A stretch of DNA of 64,000 nt from Archangium violaceum (lineage in GTDB: Bacteria > Myxococcota > Myxococcia > Myxococcales > Myxococcaceae), in contig NZ_CP069396.1 of NCBI RefSeq assembly GCF_016887565.1, positions 7,236,001 through 7,300,000 of the forward strand, given 5' to 3'. The notes beneath the pieces are model-generated. The model did not search any database. It saw only the letters and a program-made list of their open reading frames with translations, and was not told the DNA's origin. Each line of letters begins with the position of its first letter. Position 1 is the first letter of the stretch. Below, piece after piece: positions 17,479 to 26,520 of the stretch. A program made the translations under genes and the position numbers.

Positions 17479-19176
17479 ATGAACAGATTACATGCGGTGA
17501 AGGAGTTCGTGCGGAGTCTGGCGGTGCTGGGCCTGGCGTTGGTGGGAGCTCCCACCCTGGCCGCGACTCCCTTCCAGGAAGGAATGGTGAGCATCACGCT
17601 GGATGACGGGTGGCCCTCGCAGTACACGGCGGCACGCCCGGTGCTGAACCAGCACGGCATCCACGTCACCTACTTCCTCGTCACCGAGGGCATCCGCAAC
17701 GGGTGGACGGGCTTCATGACGGTGCCTCAGGTCCAGACCGTCATCGCCGAGGGCAACGAGATCGGCTCCCACACGATGAACCACTCGGATCTGACCACCC
17801 TGTCCGCGGCGCAGGTGCAGTCGGAGCTGAGCGGCTCGCAGGCGTGGCTGAAGTCGCAGTTCGGCCTGGCGTCGGTGCCGGCCTTCTCCTCGCCCTATGG
17901 GGCCTACAACGACAGCGTGCTGGCCACCGTCAAGCAGTACTACGGCAGCCACCGCACGGTGAACGGCGGCCAGAACTTCCGGGACACCAACATCTTCCAA
18001 CTCCGGTCCTATGACGTGAATACCAGCGTCACCCTGGACGACGTGCGCACGTGGCTCGACAAGGCCGCCGCCGACAAGAGCTGGGTCATCCTCACCTTCC
18101 ACCAGTTCGTGAGCGGCACGCCCACCCAGTCGACGGAGATCAACATCGACCAGTTCTCGCAGATCCTCGACTACATCCAGGTCAAGGGCCTGCGCACCGT
18201 CTCCGTGTCCGAGGGCGTGGCGTTGACCGAGGGGCGCACGGAAGAGCCCGTGGGTGACACACCCGTCTATGACGACGGCATGGGCAATGCCTTCGCGGAC
18301 TGGAGCTGGGCCACGCACGACCTCGATGATCGCACCGTGGTGCACAGCGGACTGTCGTCCCTGTCCGTCCAGCTGGGTGGCTGGAATTCCCTCTACTTCC
18401 ACCACACCTCTGGACTCGATGCGAGCCTGTATCAGTCCATCGAGCTGTGGGTGAACGGCGGCAGCAGTGGCGGCCAGGGTGTGCGGCTGGCGTTCTATGA
18501 CGGCTCCCAGTACATCGGCTCGACGCGGCTGGACACGGTGCTGGGTCACCCCATCCTGGCGGGCACCTGGCAGCGGGTCGTCGTCCCGCTCAGCTCCGTG
18601 GGACTGAGCTCCGGCACCGTGCGCGACATCTACATCCAGGACGATACCGGCGGGAGCCAGGGCACCCTCTACCTCGACGACATCCGGCTGATCCGCTCGA
18701 ACGCGCAGCCCCCGCCGCCTCCGCCGACCCAGCCCTTCGCCCTCTACGCGGATGCGCTCGCCTCCGGGTTCAATGATTGGAGCTGGGCGGTGCACAACCT
18801 GGCGCAGAGCTCCATCGTCCACGCGGGCACGTCGGCCATCTCCGTCGAGCTGGACCAGTGGTCGGCCCTCTTCTTCCACAGCGATAGCACCATCGACCTG
18901 AGCCGGTACAAGTCCATCGAGCTGTGGGTGCACGGAGGCACCTCCGGCGGGCAGGTGGCGCGGTTGGTGTTCAACGGCGACTCCGGCCTGCTCGGGGAGA
19001 TCCGTCTGGACGAGACGCTGGGCCACGCCATCCAGCCGGGCACCTGGCAGCGGGTCTCCATCCCGTTCAGCCTGCTGGGCTTGAGCTCGGGCTCGCTCCG
19101 GGAGATCTACATCCAGGATCAATCGGGCGCGGACCAGGGGACCCTCTACATCGACGACATCCGGCTGCTCCCCTGA
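17479..19176 (+). CDS. Secreted polysaccharide deacetylase with two C-terminal carbohydrate-binding-like modules
   Basis: 565 residues. The ATG at 17479 is preceded by AAAAAGGAG. A signal peptide ends near APTLAA. The NodB-type catalytic domain (about residues 30-250) has TLDDGWPS (catalytic Asp and metal Asp), GSHTMNHSD (the two metal His) and ILTFHQF (motif 5 His). Motif 3 reads FSSPYGAY, with Ser where Arg is common. Two modules of about 140 residues follow. They share phrases such as DWSWA.H.L, SIELWV.GG.SGGQ, GHPI/AIQ.GTWQRV and GTLY.DDIRL, and a Pro-rich linker separates them. The modules look like jelly-roll carbohydrate-binding domains. The enzyme probably removes acetyl groups from an extracellular N-acetyl or O-acetyl glycan. 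It is followed by a strong hairpin at 19187-19233. Confidence 0.92.
   Translation: MNRLHAVKEFVRSLAVLGLALVGAPTLAATPFQEGMVSITLDDGWPSQYTAARPVLNQHGIHVTYFLVTEGIRNGWTGFMTVPQVQTVIAEGNEIGSHTMNHSDLTTLSAAQVQSELSGSQAWLKSQFGLASVPAFSSPYGAYNDSVLATVKQYYGSHRTVNGGQNFRDTNIFQLRSYDVNTSVTLDDVRTWLDKAAADKSWVILTFHQFVSGTPTQSTEINIDQFSQILDYIQVKGLRTVSVSEGVALTEGRTEEPVGDTPVYDDGMGNAFADWSWATHDLDDRTVVHSGLSSLSVQLGGWNSLYFHHTSGLDASLYQSIELWVNGGSSGGQGVRLAFYDGSQYIGSTRLDTVLGHPILAGTWQRVVVPLSSVGLSSGTVRDIYIQDDTGGSQGTLYLDDIRLIRSNAQPPPPPPTQPFALYADALASGFNDWSWAVHNLAQSSIVHAGTSAISVELDQWSALFFHSDSTIDLSRYKSIELWVHGGTSGGQVARLVFNGDSGLLGEIRLDETLGHAIQPGTWQRVSIPFSLLGLSSGSLREIYIQDQSGADQGTLYIDDIRLLP
18271..19173 (+). repeat. Two tandem copies of a carbohydrate-binding-like module
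   Basis: Copy one runs about 18271-18693 and copy two about 18751-19173, within the deacetylase gene. Each begins near a DWSWA motif and ends with GTLYxDDIRL. The copies are clearly homologous but diverged, so this is an old duplication. Confidence 0.8.
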
Positions 19177-19186
19177 GGTAGCACCC

Positions 19187-19233
19187 AGGCCTCGGGTCGC
19201 CGCGCGGCAGCCATGCCACGGGCCCCGAGGCCT
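19187..19233 (+). terminator. Hairpin after the deacetylase gene
   Basis: AGGCCTCGGG (19187-19196) and CCCGAGGCCT (19224-19233) are perfect 10-base inverted repeats 10 bases past the stop codon, around a 27-base GC-rich loop. There is no T-run. Confidence 0.55.
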
Positions 19234-19490
19234 CATGGTCCAGGCGAACCTGGAGACTGGCCCCCCAGCAGCCGGGCGTGCGCCTCCGCATCGCCCTCCG
19301 AGCCCGTTGCGCTCACGGCTGTCCAGGAGGCCACATTGTATTCCAGCGTGGAACCTCCACTCGTCAACGACGAGTGAATCCGCCCACCACGACGGGAATG
19401 TGAGCAGGGATTTCTGGCTGGCTGACACTGGACGGATTCAATCCCTCTCCTCACCCTCATGTCTCAACATCAGGCATGCGAGGTAGAGGA
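19234..19490. other. Intergenic leader upstream of the ELWxxDGT lipoprotein
   Basis: Together with the hairpin before it this is a 314-base gap. It contains a compact inverted repeat, CACTCGTC-AAC-GACGAGTG, at 19358-19376, which could be an operator or a leader hairpin for the downstream gene. No further gene is supported. Confidence 0.4.
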
Positions 19491-21065
19491 ATGGGTTCAG
19501 GGCGCGGCGTGGTACTTCTCTGCTCGATCATCGTGGGCTGCGGCGGAACCGGAACAGGTACGGGAGGAAGCGGAGATACCGGCCAGGAGAACGAGCCACC
19601 CATCGAGAGCGCCCCCTCCGGGGGAGACGGAGAGCGGACGGGGGCTCCTCCGGTCCCCACCGCGCCCCCGACGCCGTCCACCCCCTCGGGTGCTTCTCCG
19701 ACGCTGGGGACGGCCCACCTCGTCAAGGACATCTTCCCGCCCTTCAACGCCTCGCCCTGGACCGGGTTCGGTCCGGGGCTCCTGGTGGACTTCCAGGGCC
19801 GCCTCTTCTTCGCGGCCTTCTTCGAGGACGGGCGGACCGGCCTGTGGACGAGCGATGGAACCGAGGCCGGCACCGTGCAGGTGAAGGACTTCCCCGCGTT
19901 CCAGGACACGGGCGTGAAGGAACTGACGCCCCTGGGCAATCGGCTCTTCTTCGCCGCGGGTGACGCCGCCCACGGCCAGGAGTTGTGGGTCAGCGACGGC
20001 ACCCCGGGTGGCACGCGGCTGGTGAAGGACATCGCCCCGGGTGCGGGCAGCTCGTCGCCCTTCGCGCTCACGCCCGTGAACGGCTCCCTGCTCTTCTTCT
20101 GTTTCCGCCCCGAGACCGCGACGTCGCCCGGACGCACCGAGCTGTGGCGCACGGATGGCTCCGAGGCCGGCACCGTGCTCGTGCGCGACATGGGGCCCGA
20201 CTCGTCCCTGAGCGCCTCGCGGGTACGCGTGGGCGACACGCTCTTCTTCTCCTTCACGGACGCGGCTCACGGCACCGAGCTGTGGAAGACGGACGGCACC
20301 GAGTCCGGCACGGTGATCGTCAAGGACATCCAACCCGGCGCCGCCCACTCCTATCCGTCTCAACTCCAGGCCCTGGGCTCGTCGGTCTTCTTCTTCACCT
20401 TCACCCCCACCCAGGGCCGCGAGCTGTGGCGCACGGATGGCTCCGAGGCCGGCACGACGCGCGTCCGGGAGATCTCCGCGGGCCCGGAGGGTCCCACCGC
20501 CAGCCTCCTGCCGGGAAACACGGACGGCAATCTCTACCTCACGCTCTCCGAGCCGTCGGATCAGCTCATGCGCCTGTACGCGCTGGAGCCGGACGGCGCC
20601 GGAGCCGTCCAGGAGCGGCTCGTCACGACCCTGCCCAACACCTACGCGCAGCAGGCCGACGCGCTCCCCTACATCACCACCTCCACCCGCGCGGGTGGCA
20701 AGCTCTTCTTCGGCCAGGCCCTGTCCTCACCGGGCCCCAGTCCCCGGGACGTGCAGCTCTGGGTGACGGATGGGACGGCCGCGGGCACCCGGATGCTGTC
20801 CCGGCCCCTGAGCAGGTCGGACGAATTCACGACCGGGCTCCACGCCCTGGATGACCGCATCCTCTACAGCAGCACGAGCGACGCCGAGGGTCTGGAGCCC
20901 TGGGTGAGCGATGGGACGGCCGCGGGCACGCACCTGGTGCAGGACATCACCCCCGGCGCCTCCTCGTACCCCCACGACTTCACCCGAGTGGGCTCCTCCG
21001 TCTTCTTCGTCGCCACGGACAGCCTCCATGGCAGCGAGCTCTGGGTACTCCCGCTGGAGGACTGA
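19491..21065 (+). CDS. Lipoprotein with ELWxxDGTxxGT repeats
   Basis: 524 residues from the ATG at 19491; an ATG 15 bases earlier is also in frame. The signal peptide leads to a lipobox ending SIIVGC. A Gly/Pro/Thr-rich linker of about 60 residues follows. The rest is built from repeats of about 50 residues carrying LW.TDGT.AGT..V.DI, FF.A and G.ELW. I count at least seven recognisable copies, for example GLWTSDGTEAGT, ELWVSDGTPGGT, ELWRTDGSEAGT, ELWKTDGTESGT and LWVTDGTAAGT. This ELWxxDGT family is common in myxobacteria and is predicted to form a beta-propeller on the cell surface. No enzyme motif is seen. It probably mediates binding; the partner is unknown. Confidence 0.88.
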   Translation: MGSGRGVVLLCSIIVGCGGTGTGTGGSGDTGQENEPPIESAPSGGDGERTGAPPVPTAPPTPSTPSGASPTLGTAHLVKDIFPPFNASPWTGFGPGLLVDFQGRLFFAAFFEDGRTGLWTSDGTEAGTVQVKDFPAFQDTGVKELTPLGNRLFFAAGDAAHGQELWVSDGTPGGTRLVKDIAPGAGSSSPFALTPVNGSLLFFCFRPETATSPGRTELWRTDGSEAGTVLVRDMGPDSSLSASRVRVGDTLFFSFTDAAHGTELWKTDGTESGTVIVKDIQPGAAHSYPSQLQALGSSVFFFTFTPTQGRELWRTDGSEAGTTRVREISAGPEGPTASLLPGNTDGNLYLTLSEPSDQLMRLYALEPDGAGAVQERLVTTLPNTYAQQADALPYITTSTRAGGKLFFGQALSSPGPSPRDVQLWVTDGTAAGTRMLSRPLSRSDEFTTGLHALDDRILYSSTSDAEGLEPWVSDGTAAGTHLVQDITPGASSYPHDFTRVGSSVFFVATDSLHGSELWVLPLED

Positions 21066-21087
21066 CCTCCCCAGATGAGCAGGCCGC

Positions 21088-21225
21088 TCAACGCGGCCAG
21101 ACCATCACCCAGACCCAGACCGGCGACCACAGGGTCGCGGGGCTGGGGGTACGGACGGCCGCGGGTTGAGGGCCACGGCGCTTGCGGAACTCGTCGAGAT
21201 GGATGACTTCGGCAGCCTGGTTCAT
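21088..21225 (-). CDS. Possible 45-residue small protein
   Basis: An open frame of 45 residues begins NQAAEVIHLDEFRKRRGPQP and ends in a Trp/Val-rich tail (TLWSPVWVWVMVWPR). The basic start and the hydrophobic, aromatic end suggest a short membrane-associated peptide. AGGAAG lies 13 bases before the ATG, which is long spacing. It sits between two convergently or divergently placed lipoprotein genes. The HLDEFRKRR phrase is reminiscent of small conserved myxobacterial proteins, but I cannot confirm that. Confidence 0.4.
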   Translation of the reverse strand: MNQAAEVIHLDEFRKRRGPQPAAVRTPSPATLWSPVWVWVMVWPR

Positions 21226-21487
21226 GGCGGACACCGCTCTTCCTGAGGTGGCTCGCGCCACCGTCCCCGATGGGGAACACTCACTGTTATCGGAGGGAGG
21301 CGTCCGCCAGTTGCGCGGATTTTCGTCCGTCCCAGCGGATGGCCCCGCTCCGGCGCTCCTCGAGACACGTTCACCCGGATCGTAACTTTCTGGCAATTCC
21401 CCTTGCTCTCTCAAATAACTGTCGGCAATCCTGCGAAAGCTCGAATTAACGAGAACTCAACGAGCGACCATTTCGCGGGGGCCATTC

Positions 21488-24400
21488 ATGAGGGGAAGAG
21501 CGGTAAGAGCGAGCGCCATCATCGGGGCACTGGCGCTGATGACCACGGCATGCGGAAAGCCGGGGGCGCAACAGGAAGGGGCCCGGGGAGTCGCGGGCCA
21601 GGCCCTGGAGTCGGGTCCTGACTTCGTGGTGAAGGCGGTGAGCGGCCCGGCCAGTGCGAGGCAGGGGCAGTCCTTCACCGCCTCGGTGACGGTGTGCAAC
21701 CAGGGCACGGAGCCCGACAGCACGGAGGTGGAGTTGTACCTGTCCTCCGACGAGGTCATCACCCCGCCGGTGCCCCCCAATCCATCCGACGACCTGCCCC
21801 TGGGGCGCCTCTACACCCACTATCTCCAGCCGGGCCAGTGCCAGACGCTGTCGATGCGGACCTCCGCCGCGACTCCCTCGGATGGCACCTGGTACCTGGG
21901 TGCCGCGGCCGATCCGGACAACCAGCGTTCCGAGCTCCTCGAGGACAACAACACCCGGGCGAGCAACCGCATCGGCATTGGCGACAGGCCTGACTTCGTG
22001 GTGACTGCGGTGAGCGGCCCGGCCAGTGCGAGGCAGGGGCAGTCCTTCACCGCTTCGGTGACGGTGTGCAACCAGGGCACCCGGCCCGATAGCACGGAGG
22101 TGGAGCTGTACCTGTCCTCCGACGAGGTCATCACCCCGCCGGTGCCCCCCAATCCATTCGACGACCTGCCCCTGGGGCGCCTCTACGCCGACTATCTCCA
22201 GCCGGGCCAATGCCAGACGCTGTCGATGCGGACCTCCGCCTCGACTCCCTCGAATGGCACCTGGTACCTGGGTGCCGCGGTCGACCCGGACGGTCAGTTC
22301 CCCGAGCTCTTCGAGGACAACAACACCCGGGCGAGCAACCGCATCGGCATTGGCGACGGGCCTGACTTCGTGGTGACGGCGGTCACGGGCCCCGCGAGCA
22401 CTCGGCCGTGGAGCTCCTTCATCACCTCGGTGACGGTGTGCAACCAGGGCACTCGGCCCGACAGCACGGAGGTGGAACTGTACCTGTCCTCCGACGCGGT
22501 CATCACCCCACCGGTGCCTCCTGATCCGTCCGACGACCTGCCCCTGGGGCGCCTCTACTCCGACCATCTCCAGCCGGGCCAGTGCCAGACGCTGTCCATG
22601 CAGGCCTCGTCTTCTTCGGATGGCTCCTGGTACCTGGGTGCCGCGGTCGACCCGGACAACCAGCGTCCCGAGCTCCTCGAGGACAACAACACCCGGGCGG
22701 ACAACCGCATCGGCATTGGCGACAGGCCTGACTTCGTGGTGACGGCGGTCACGGGCCCCGCGAGCGCTCGGCCGTGGGACTCCTTCACCACCTCGGTGAC
22801 GGTGTGCAACCAGGGTACTCGGCCCGACAGCACGGACGTGGAGCTGTACCTGTCCTCTGACGACCTCCTCTCCCCGCGGACCCCCGACTCGCCTCCCGGC
22901 GACATGCTCCTGGGCGGCATGTCCACCGACGACCTCCACCCGGGCCAATGCCAGACGCTGTCCATGCCCTCGTCGGCCTCGGTGCCAACGGATGGTGCGT
23001 ACTACCTGGGCGCGGCGGTGGACCCGATGAACCACCGCTTCGAGCTCATCGAGGACAACAACACCCGGGTGGGTAGCCGCATCGGCATCGGCGACAGGCC
23101 GGACTTCGTGGTGTCCGAGGTCTCGGGTCCCGCGAGCGCTCGGCCAGGGGATTCCTTCACCGCCTCGGTGACGGTGTGCAACCAGGGCACCCGGCCCAAC
23201 AGCACGGACGTGGAGCTGTACCTGTCCTCCGACGACCTCCTCTCTCCGCGGACGATCGACTCTCCTCCGGGCGACCTATTGCTGGGCGGCATGTCCACTG
23301 ACGACCTCAACGCGGGCCAATGCCAGACGCTGTCCATCCCCGTGTCGACCTGGGTGCCGAGGGACGGTGCGTACTACCTGGGCGCGGCGGTGGACCCGAT
23401 GGACCACCGCTTCGAGCTCCTCGAGGACAACAACACCCGGGTGGGCAGCCGCATCGGCATCGGCGACAGGCCGGACTTCGTGGTGTCCGAGGTCTCGGGT
23501 CCCGCGAGCGCACTGCCAGGGGACCCCTTCACCACCTCGGTGACGGTGTGCAACCAGGGCACCCGGCCCAACAGCACGGAGGTGGAGCTGTACCTGTCCT
23601 CCGACGACCTCCTCTCCCCCCGGACGAGCGACTCTCCTCCAGGCGACATATGGCTGGGCGGCATGTCCACCGACGACCTCAACGCGGGCCAATGCCAGAC
23701 ACTGTCCATCCCCGTGTCGACCTGGGTGCCGAGGGACGGTGCGTACTACCTGGGCGCGGCGGTGGACCCGATGGACCACCGCTTCGAGCTCCTCGAGGAC
23801 AACAACACCCGGGTGGGCAGCCGCATCGGCATCGGCGACAGGCCGGACTTCGTGGTGTCCGAGGTCTCGGGCCCCGCGAGCGCTCTGCCAGGGGACCCCT
23901 TCACCGCCTCGGTGACGGTGTGCAACCAGGGCACGCGGGCTTCGAGCACGGAGGTGGAGCTGTACCTGTCCTCCGACGCCATCCTCTCCCCCCGGACCCC
24001 CTACTCCCCTTCAGGTGACATATTCCTGAGCTTCGAGCACACCGACGACCTCAACGCGGGCCAATGCCAGACGCTGTCCATCCCCGTGTCGGCCTGGGTA
24101 CCGATGGACGGTGCGTACTACCTGGGCGCGGCCGTGGACCCGATGGACAACCGCTTCGAGCTCATCGAGGACAACAACATCCGGGTGGATAGCCGCATCG
24201 GCATCGGAAATGAGCCGGACTTCGTGGTGACCGAGCTCTCGGGCCCCACGAGCGCTCTGCCAGGGGATTCCTTCACCGCCTCGATGACCGTGTGCAACCA
24301 GGGCACGCAGAGCGGCAGCACGGAGGTGGAGCTGTACCTGTCCTCCGACGCCCTCATCACCCCGCGGACGCCCTACTCTCCTCCCGGCGACATGCCCGTG

Positions 24401-25330
24401 GGCATCGAGTACACCGACTACCTCTATCCGGGCCAATGCCAGACGCTGTCCATCCCCGTGTCGGCCTGGGTGCCGAGGGACGGCGCGTACTACCTGGGCG
24501 CGGCCGTGGACCCGATGGACAACCGCTTCGAGCTCATCGAGGACAACAACACCCAGGTGGGCACCCGCATCGGCATCGGCGACGGGCCGGACTTCGTGGT
24601 GTCCGCGGTGAAGGGCCCCACGAGCGCTCGGCAGGGAGACCCCATCACCACCTCTGTGACCGTGTGCAACCAGGGCACGCAGAGCGGCAGCACGGACGTG
24701 GAGCTCTACCTGTCCTCTGACGCCCTCATCACCCCGCGGACGCCCTACTCGCCGCCCATCGACCAGTCCATGGGCGGCGCGGCCACCAACACCCTCTACC
24801 CGGGCCAATGCCAGACGCTGTCCATCCCCGTATCGGCCTCGGCGCCAAGAGAGGGTGTGTACTACCTGGGCGCGGCCGTGGATCCGATGGACAACCGCTT
24901 CGAGCTCATCGAGGACAACAACACCCGGGTGGGCACCCGCATCGGCATCGGCGAAAGGGCGGACTTCGTGGTGTCCACCGTGGCGGCGCCCACGCGCCTC
25001 CGGATGAGCCAGCAGTTCACGGCTTCGGTCAAGGTGTGCAACCAGGGCACGCTGGATGACAGCACGAACGTGGAACTGTACCTGTCCTCCGATACCCTCA
25101 TCTCCCCGCCCTCGCCCTACGGGCCGCCCTCGGATCAATTCCTGGGAAGCGTCTCCACCAACCGCCTCAACCCGGGTCAATGCCAGACGCTGTCACTGTC
25201 GGTCCAGGCCTCGGCCCCCTACGCGGGAGCCTGGTACCTGGGCGCCGTGGCCGACCCGTTCGACGACCGTTTCGAGTTCTTCGAGGACAACAACACGAAG
25301 GCCAGCGCGGTCATCTCCATCACGCCGTGA
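21488..25330 (+). CDS. Lipoprotein with ten tandem CARDB repeats
   Basis: 1280 residues. The signal peptide ends in a lipobox-like MTTAC, so the protein is a surface or periplasmic lipoprotein. After a short linker the protein consists of ten CARDB-type Ig-like domains of about 124 residues. Each runs PDFVV..V.GP.SA, VTVCNQGT...ST.VELYLSSD, GQCQTLS and YYLGAA.DP...FEL.EDNNT. Each repeat has two cysteines (VCNQG and GQCQT), suggesting one disulfide per domain. No enzymatic domain is present, so the protein is likely a long adhesive or spacer rod. Repeats 5, 6 and 7 are nearly identical at the DNA level, indicating recent duplication or conversion. A strong terminator hairpin follows. Confidence 0.92.
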   Translation: MRGRAVRASAIIGALALMTTACGKPGAQQEGARGVAGQALESGPDFVVKAVSGPASARQGQSFTASVTVCNQGTEPDSTEVELYLSSDEVITPPVPPNPSDDLPLGRLYTHYLQPGQCQTLSMRTSAATPSDGTWYLGAAADPDNQRSELLEDNNTRASNRIGIGDRPDFVVTAVSGPASARQGQSFTASVTVCNQGTRPDSTEVELYLSSDEVITPPVPPNPFDDLPLGRLYADYLQPGQCQTLSMRTSASTPSNGTWYLGAAVDPDGQFPELFEDNNTRASNRIGIGDGPDFVVTAVTGPASTRPWSSFITSVTVCNQGTRPDSTEVELYLSSDAVITPPVPPDPSDDLPLGRLYSDHLQPGQCQTLSMQASSSSDGSWYLGAAVDPDNQRPELLEDNNTRADNRIGIGDRPDFVVTAVTGPASARPWDSFTTSVTVCNQGTRPDSTDVELYLSSDDLLSPRTPDSPPGDMLLGGMSTDDLHPGQCQTLSMPSSASVPTDGAYYLGAAVDPMNHRFELIEDNNTRVGSRIGIGDRPDFVVSEVSGPASARPGDSFTASVTVCNQGTRPNSTDVELYLSSDDLLSPRTIDSPPGDLLLGGMSTDDLNAGQCQTLSIPVSTWVPRDGAYYLGAAVDPMDHRFELLEDNNTRVGSRIGIGDRPDFVVSEVSGPASALPGDPFTTSVTVCNQGTRPNSTEVELYLSSDDLLSPRTSDSPPGDIWLGGMSTDDLNAGQCQTLSIPVSTWVPRDGAYYLGAAVDPMDHRFELLEDNNTRVGSRIGIGDRPDFVVSEVSGPASALPGDPFTASVTVCNQGTRASSTEVELYLSSDAILSPRTPYSPSGDIFLSFEHTDDLNAGQCQTLSIPVSAWVPMDGAYYLGAAVDPMDNRFELIEDNNIRVDSRIGIGNEPDFVVTELSGPTSALPGDSFTASMTVCNQGTQSGSTEVELYLSSDALITPRTPYSPPGDMPVGIEYTDYLYPGQCQTLSIPVSAWVPRDGAYYLGAAVDPMDNRFELIEDNNTQVGTRIGIGDGPDFVVSAVKGPTSARQGDPITTSVTVCNQGTQSGSTDVELYLSSDALITPRTPYSPPIDQSMGGAATNTLYPGQCQTLSIPVSASAPREGVYYLGAAVDPMDNRFELIEDNNTRVGTRIGIGERADFVVSTVAAPTRLRMSQQFTASVKVCNQGTLDDSTNVELYLSSDTLISPPSPYGPPSDQFLGSVSTNRLNPGQCQTLSLSVQASAPYAGAWYLGAVADPFDDRFEFFEDNNTKASAVISITP
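21620..25330 (+). repeat. Ten tandem repeats of about 372 bases
   Basis: Repeat units begin at the GACTTCGTGGT motif at 21620, 21992, 22364, 22730, 23102, 23474, 23846, 24218, 24590 and 24962. The period is 372 bases except for one 366-base unit (22364-22729). Units starting at 23102, 23474 and 23846 are the most alike. The first and last units are the most diverged. Confidence 0.95.
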
Positions 25331-25341
25331 GCCGGTGACAA

Positions 25342-25370
25342 AGGGAGGGGCTCGGACCGGGCCCCTCCCT
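25342..25370 (+). terminator. Terminator hairpin after the CARDB gene
   Basis: AGGGAGGGGC (25342-25351) and GCCCCTCCCT (25361-25370) form a perfect 10-bp stem with a 9-base loop, 11 bases past the stop codon. CCTCATGTTG follows, so the T-tract is weak. Confidence 0.7.
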
Positions 25371-25416
25371 CCTCATGTTGTGCGGCACGCGGGAAGCCGA
25401 GTAAGAAAGCCGGAAC

Positions 25417-25722
25417 ATGAGGTCCGCCGAGGTCATCATCTTCGAGGGGGCTGATCCACGGGAGTTCTCGCGCGTGGATGCCGTCGCCAGGGAACTGGCC
25501 CTGGAGGGCCTGGCCGGATACCCCGGCTTCGAGAGCATGTCCGTCTACGAGGATGCCTCGCTCGGCACCATCCACCTCTTCATGACGTTCGCGACGGAGC
25601 GTGACCGCCTGGGTGCGAATGCGGCGCTCGAGCAGCTCTCCCGCGTCGTGGCCCTCGCCTCGGGCGCGAAGAAGATGCGTCGCATCGTCTGCAACGTCTT
25701 CAGGGCGCCCAAGCACGTCTGA
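25417..25722 (+). CDS. Small cytoplasmic protein of unknown function
   Basis: 101 residues with no signal peptide. The pattern VIIFEGAD..EF, a helix, LAGYPGFESMSVYEDASLG, IHLFMTFATERDRLGAN, a helix and RIVCNVF suggests a beta-alpha-beta ferredoxin-like fold, as in dimeric alpha-beta barrel (ABM-like) proteins. GYPGFESMSV resembles the stretch preceding the central strand in that superfamily. This is a fold guess only. It lies between the CARDB terminator and a convergent exported protein gene, and probably has its own promoter. Confidence 0.65.
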   Translation: MRSAEVIIFEGADPREFSRVDAVARELALEGLAGYPGFESMSVYEDASLGTIHLFMTFATERDRLGANAALEQLSRVVALASGAKKMRRIVCNVFRAPKHV

Positions 25723-25734
25723 CGGGGCGGAGTC

Positions 25735-26202
25735 CTAGAACGCCGCGTACCCGGCCAGGGCAATGCGCGCGATCTCGCTCCGGAGCGTGTCTTCCGTCTG
25801 TTCGCGCGCCCAGTTCAGGTGGAGCTCGAGGCTGTGGCCTGCTTCCACGTTGCCCGCGATCAGTGCGCCCTGCTTGATGTTCGCGAAGACCTCCTCGAGC
25901 CGATACCTGTCCAGCCGGCGAACCTTGCCCATCACCAGATCGACGAGGTAGTCGACCTCGCCGTTCACCACCGCGTCGGTCTGGCCCCGGGCCCAGCGGC
26001 GGTGCGCTTCCAGATCCGTGGCCGACCTGCCATCAGCCACCTGCCACGCGTTCTTGACGTAGGCGAACACGTTGGCCCGCTGCTCCTGGGTGATCTCCGG
26101 CCCTCCCGTGAGGAACCACGTCTGCGCCCGTGCATTTCCCGTGAAGAAGAACATCACACCCAACACGAGGAGACGCGCGGCGAGATTGCGAAACGAGACC
26201 AT
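25735..26202 (-). CDS. Small exported protein of unknown function
   Basis: 155 residues from the ATG at 26202, preceded by an AGGATGG-type site. The signal peptide is RNLAARLLVLGVMFFFTGNARA. The mature protein is helical and contains a duplicated phrase, LEAHRRWARGQTDAVVNGEVDYLVDLV and LELHLNWAREQTEDTLRSEIARI. Each has an H..WAR.QT core, so it seems to be an internal tandem repeat. No Cys pairs or enzyme motif are seen. It is convergent with the 101-residue gene, with 12 bases between them. I do not recognise the family. Confidence 0.75.
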   Translation of the reverse strand: MVSFRNLAARLLVLGVMFFFTGNARAQTWFLTGGPEITQEQRANVFAYVKNAWQVADGRSATDLEAHRRWARGQTDAVVNGEVDYLVDLVMGKVRRLDRYRLEEVFANIKQGALIAGNVEAGHSLELHLNWAREQTEDTLRSEIARIALAGYAAF

Positions 26203-26520
26203 GATCCATCCTGCTTTCTTGTCTGTATGGGTTACGGGGATGCCGCGCATCGGCCCTTGCCGCCGCGGACGGAAACCCTCCAGAGCATCCGGAGTGCCAG
26301 GAGCCTCCGGCCGGGGAAAGCGCCCTGATTCCAGGGGCTTGTGCTCATGGGCACCCAAGAGGGCCCTCGGGCGCGGAGGAGAACGTGCCAGGACTGGCAC
26401 GCGCACGCCCCTTCCCTCGGGTCACGCCTGTCATGGCGGAGTTGCCGGGCACGGCGCCGCCGCCACCCCGCCTCGAGCGCCAGGAATCCACCCTCCGATG
26501 CTCGTGCCCACCGCCCTGAT
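26203..26520. other. 318-base intergenic region with a perfect palindrome
   Basis: There is no credible gene. It contains an inverted repeat with 8-base arms and a 2-base centre (CGTGCCAG-GA-CTGGCACG, 26384-26401), about 180 bases upstream of the exported-protein gene and about 120 bases past the stop of the leftward CDF gene. It may be a regulator-binding site, or a weak terminator for the CDF gene. Confidence 0.45.

Noticed and set aside
21391-21407. Sigma-54 promoter candidate (TGGCA..TTGCT) upstream of the CARDB gene
   Set aside because: GG and GC are 11 bases apart instead of 10, and the -24 element lacks the C after TGGCA. The spacing rule is strict, so I do not list it.
21620-25330. 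CRISPR-like array
   Set aside because: Repeats are 372 bases long, adjacent and coding, with no spacers or cas genes.
26384-26401. Sigma-54 site suggested by the TGGCACG half of the palindrome
   Set aside because: No TTGC-like -12 element follows at the right distance on either strand.
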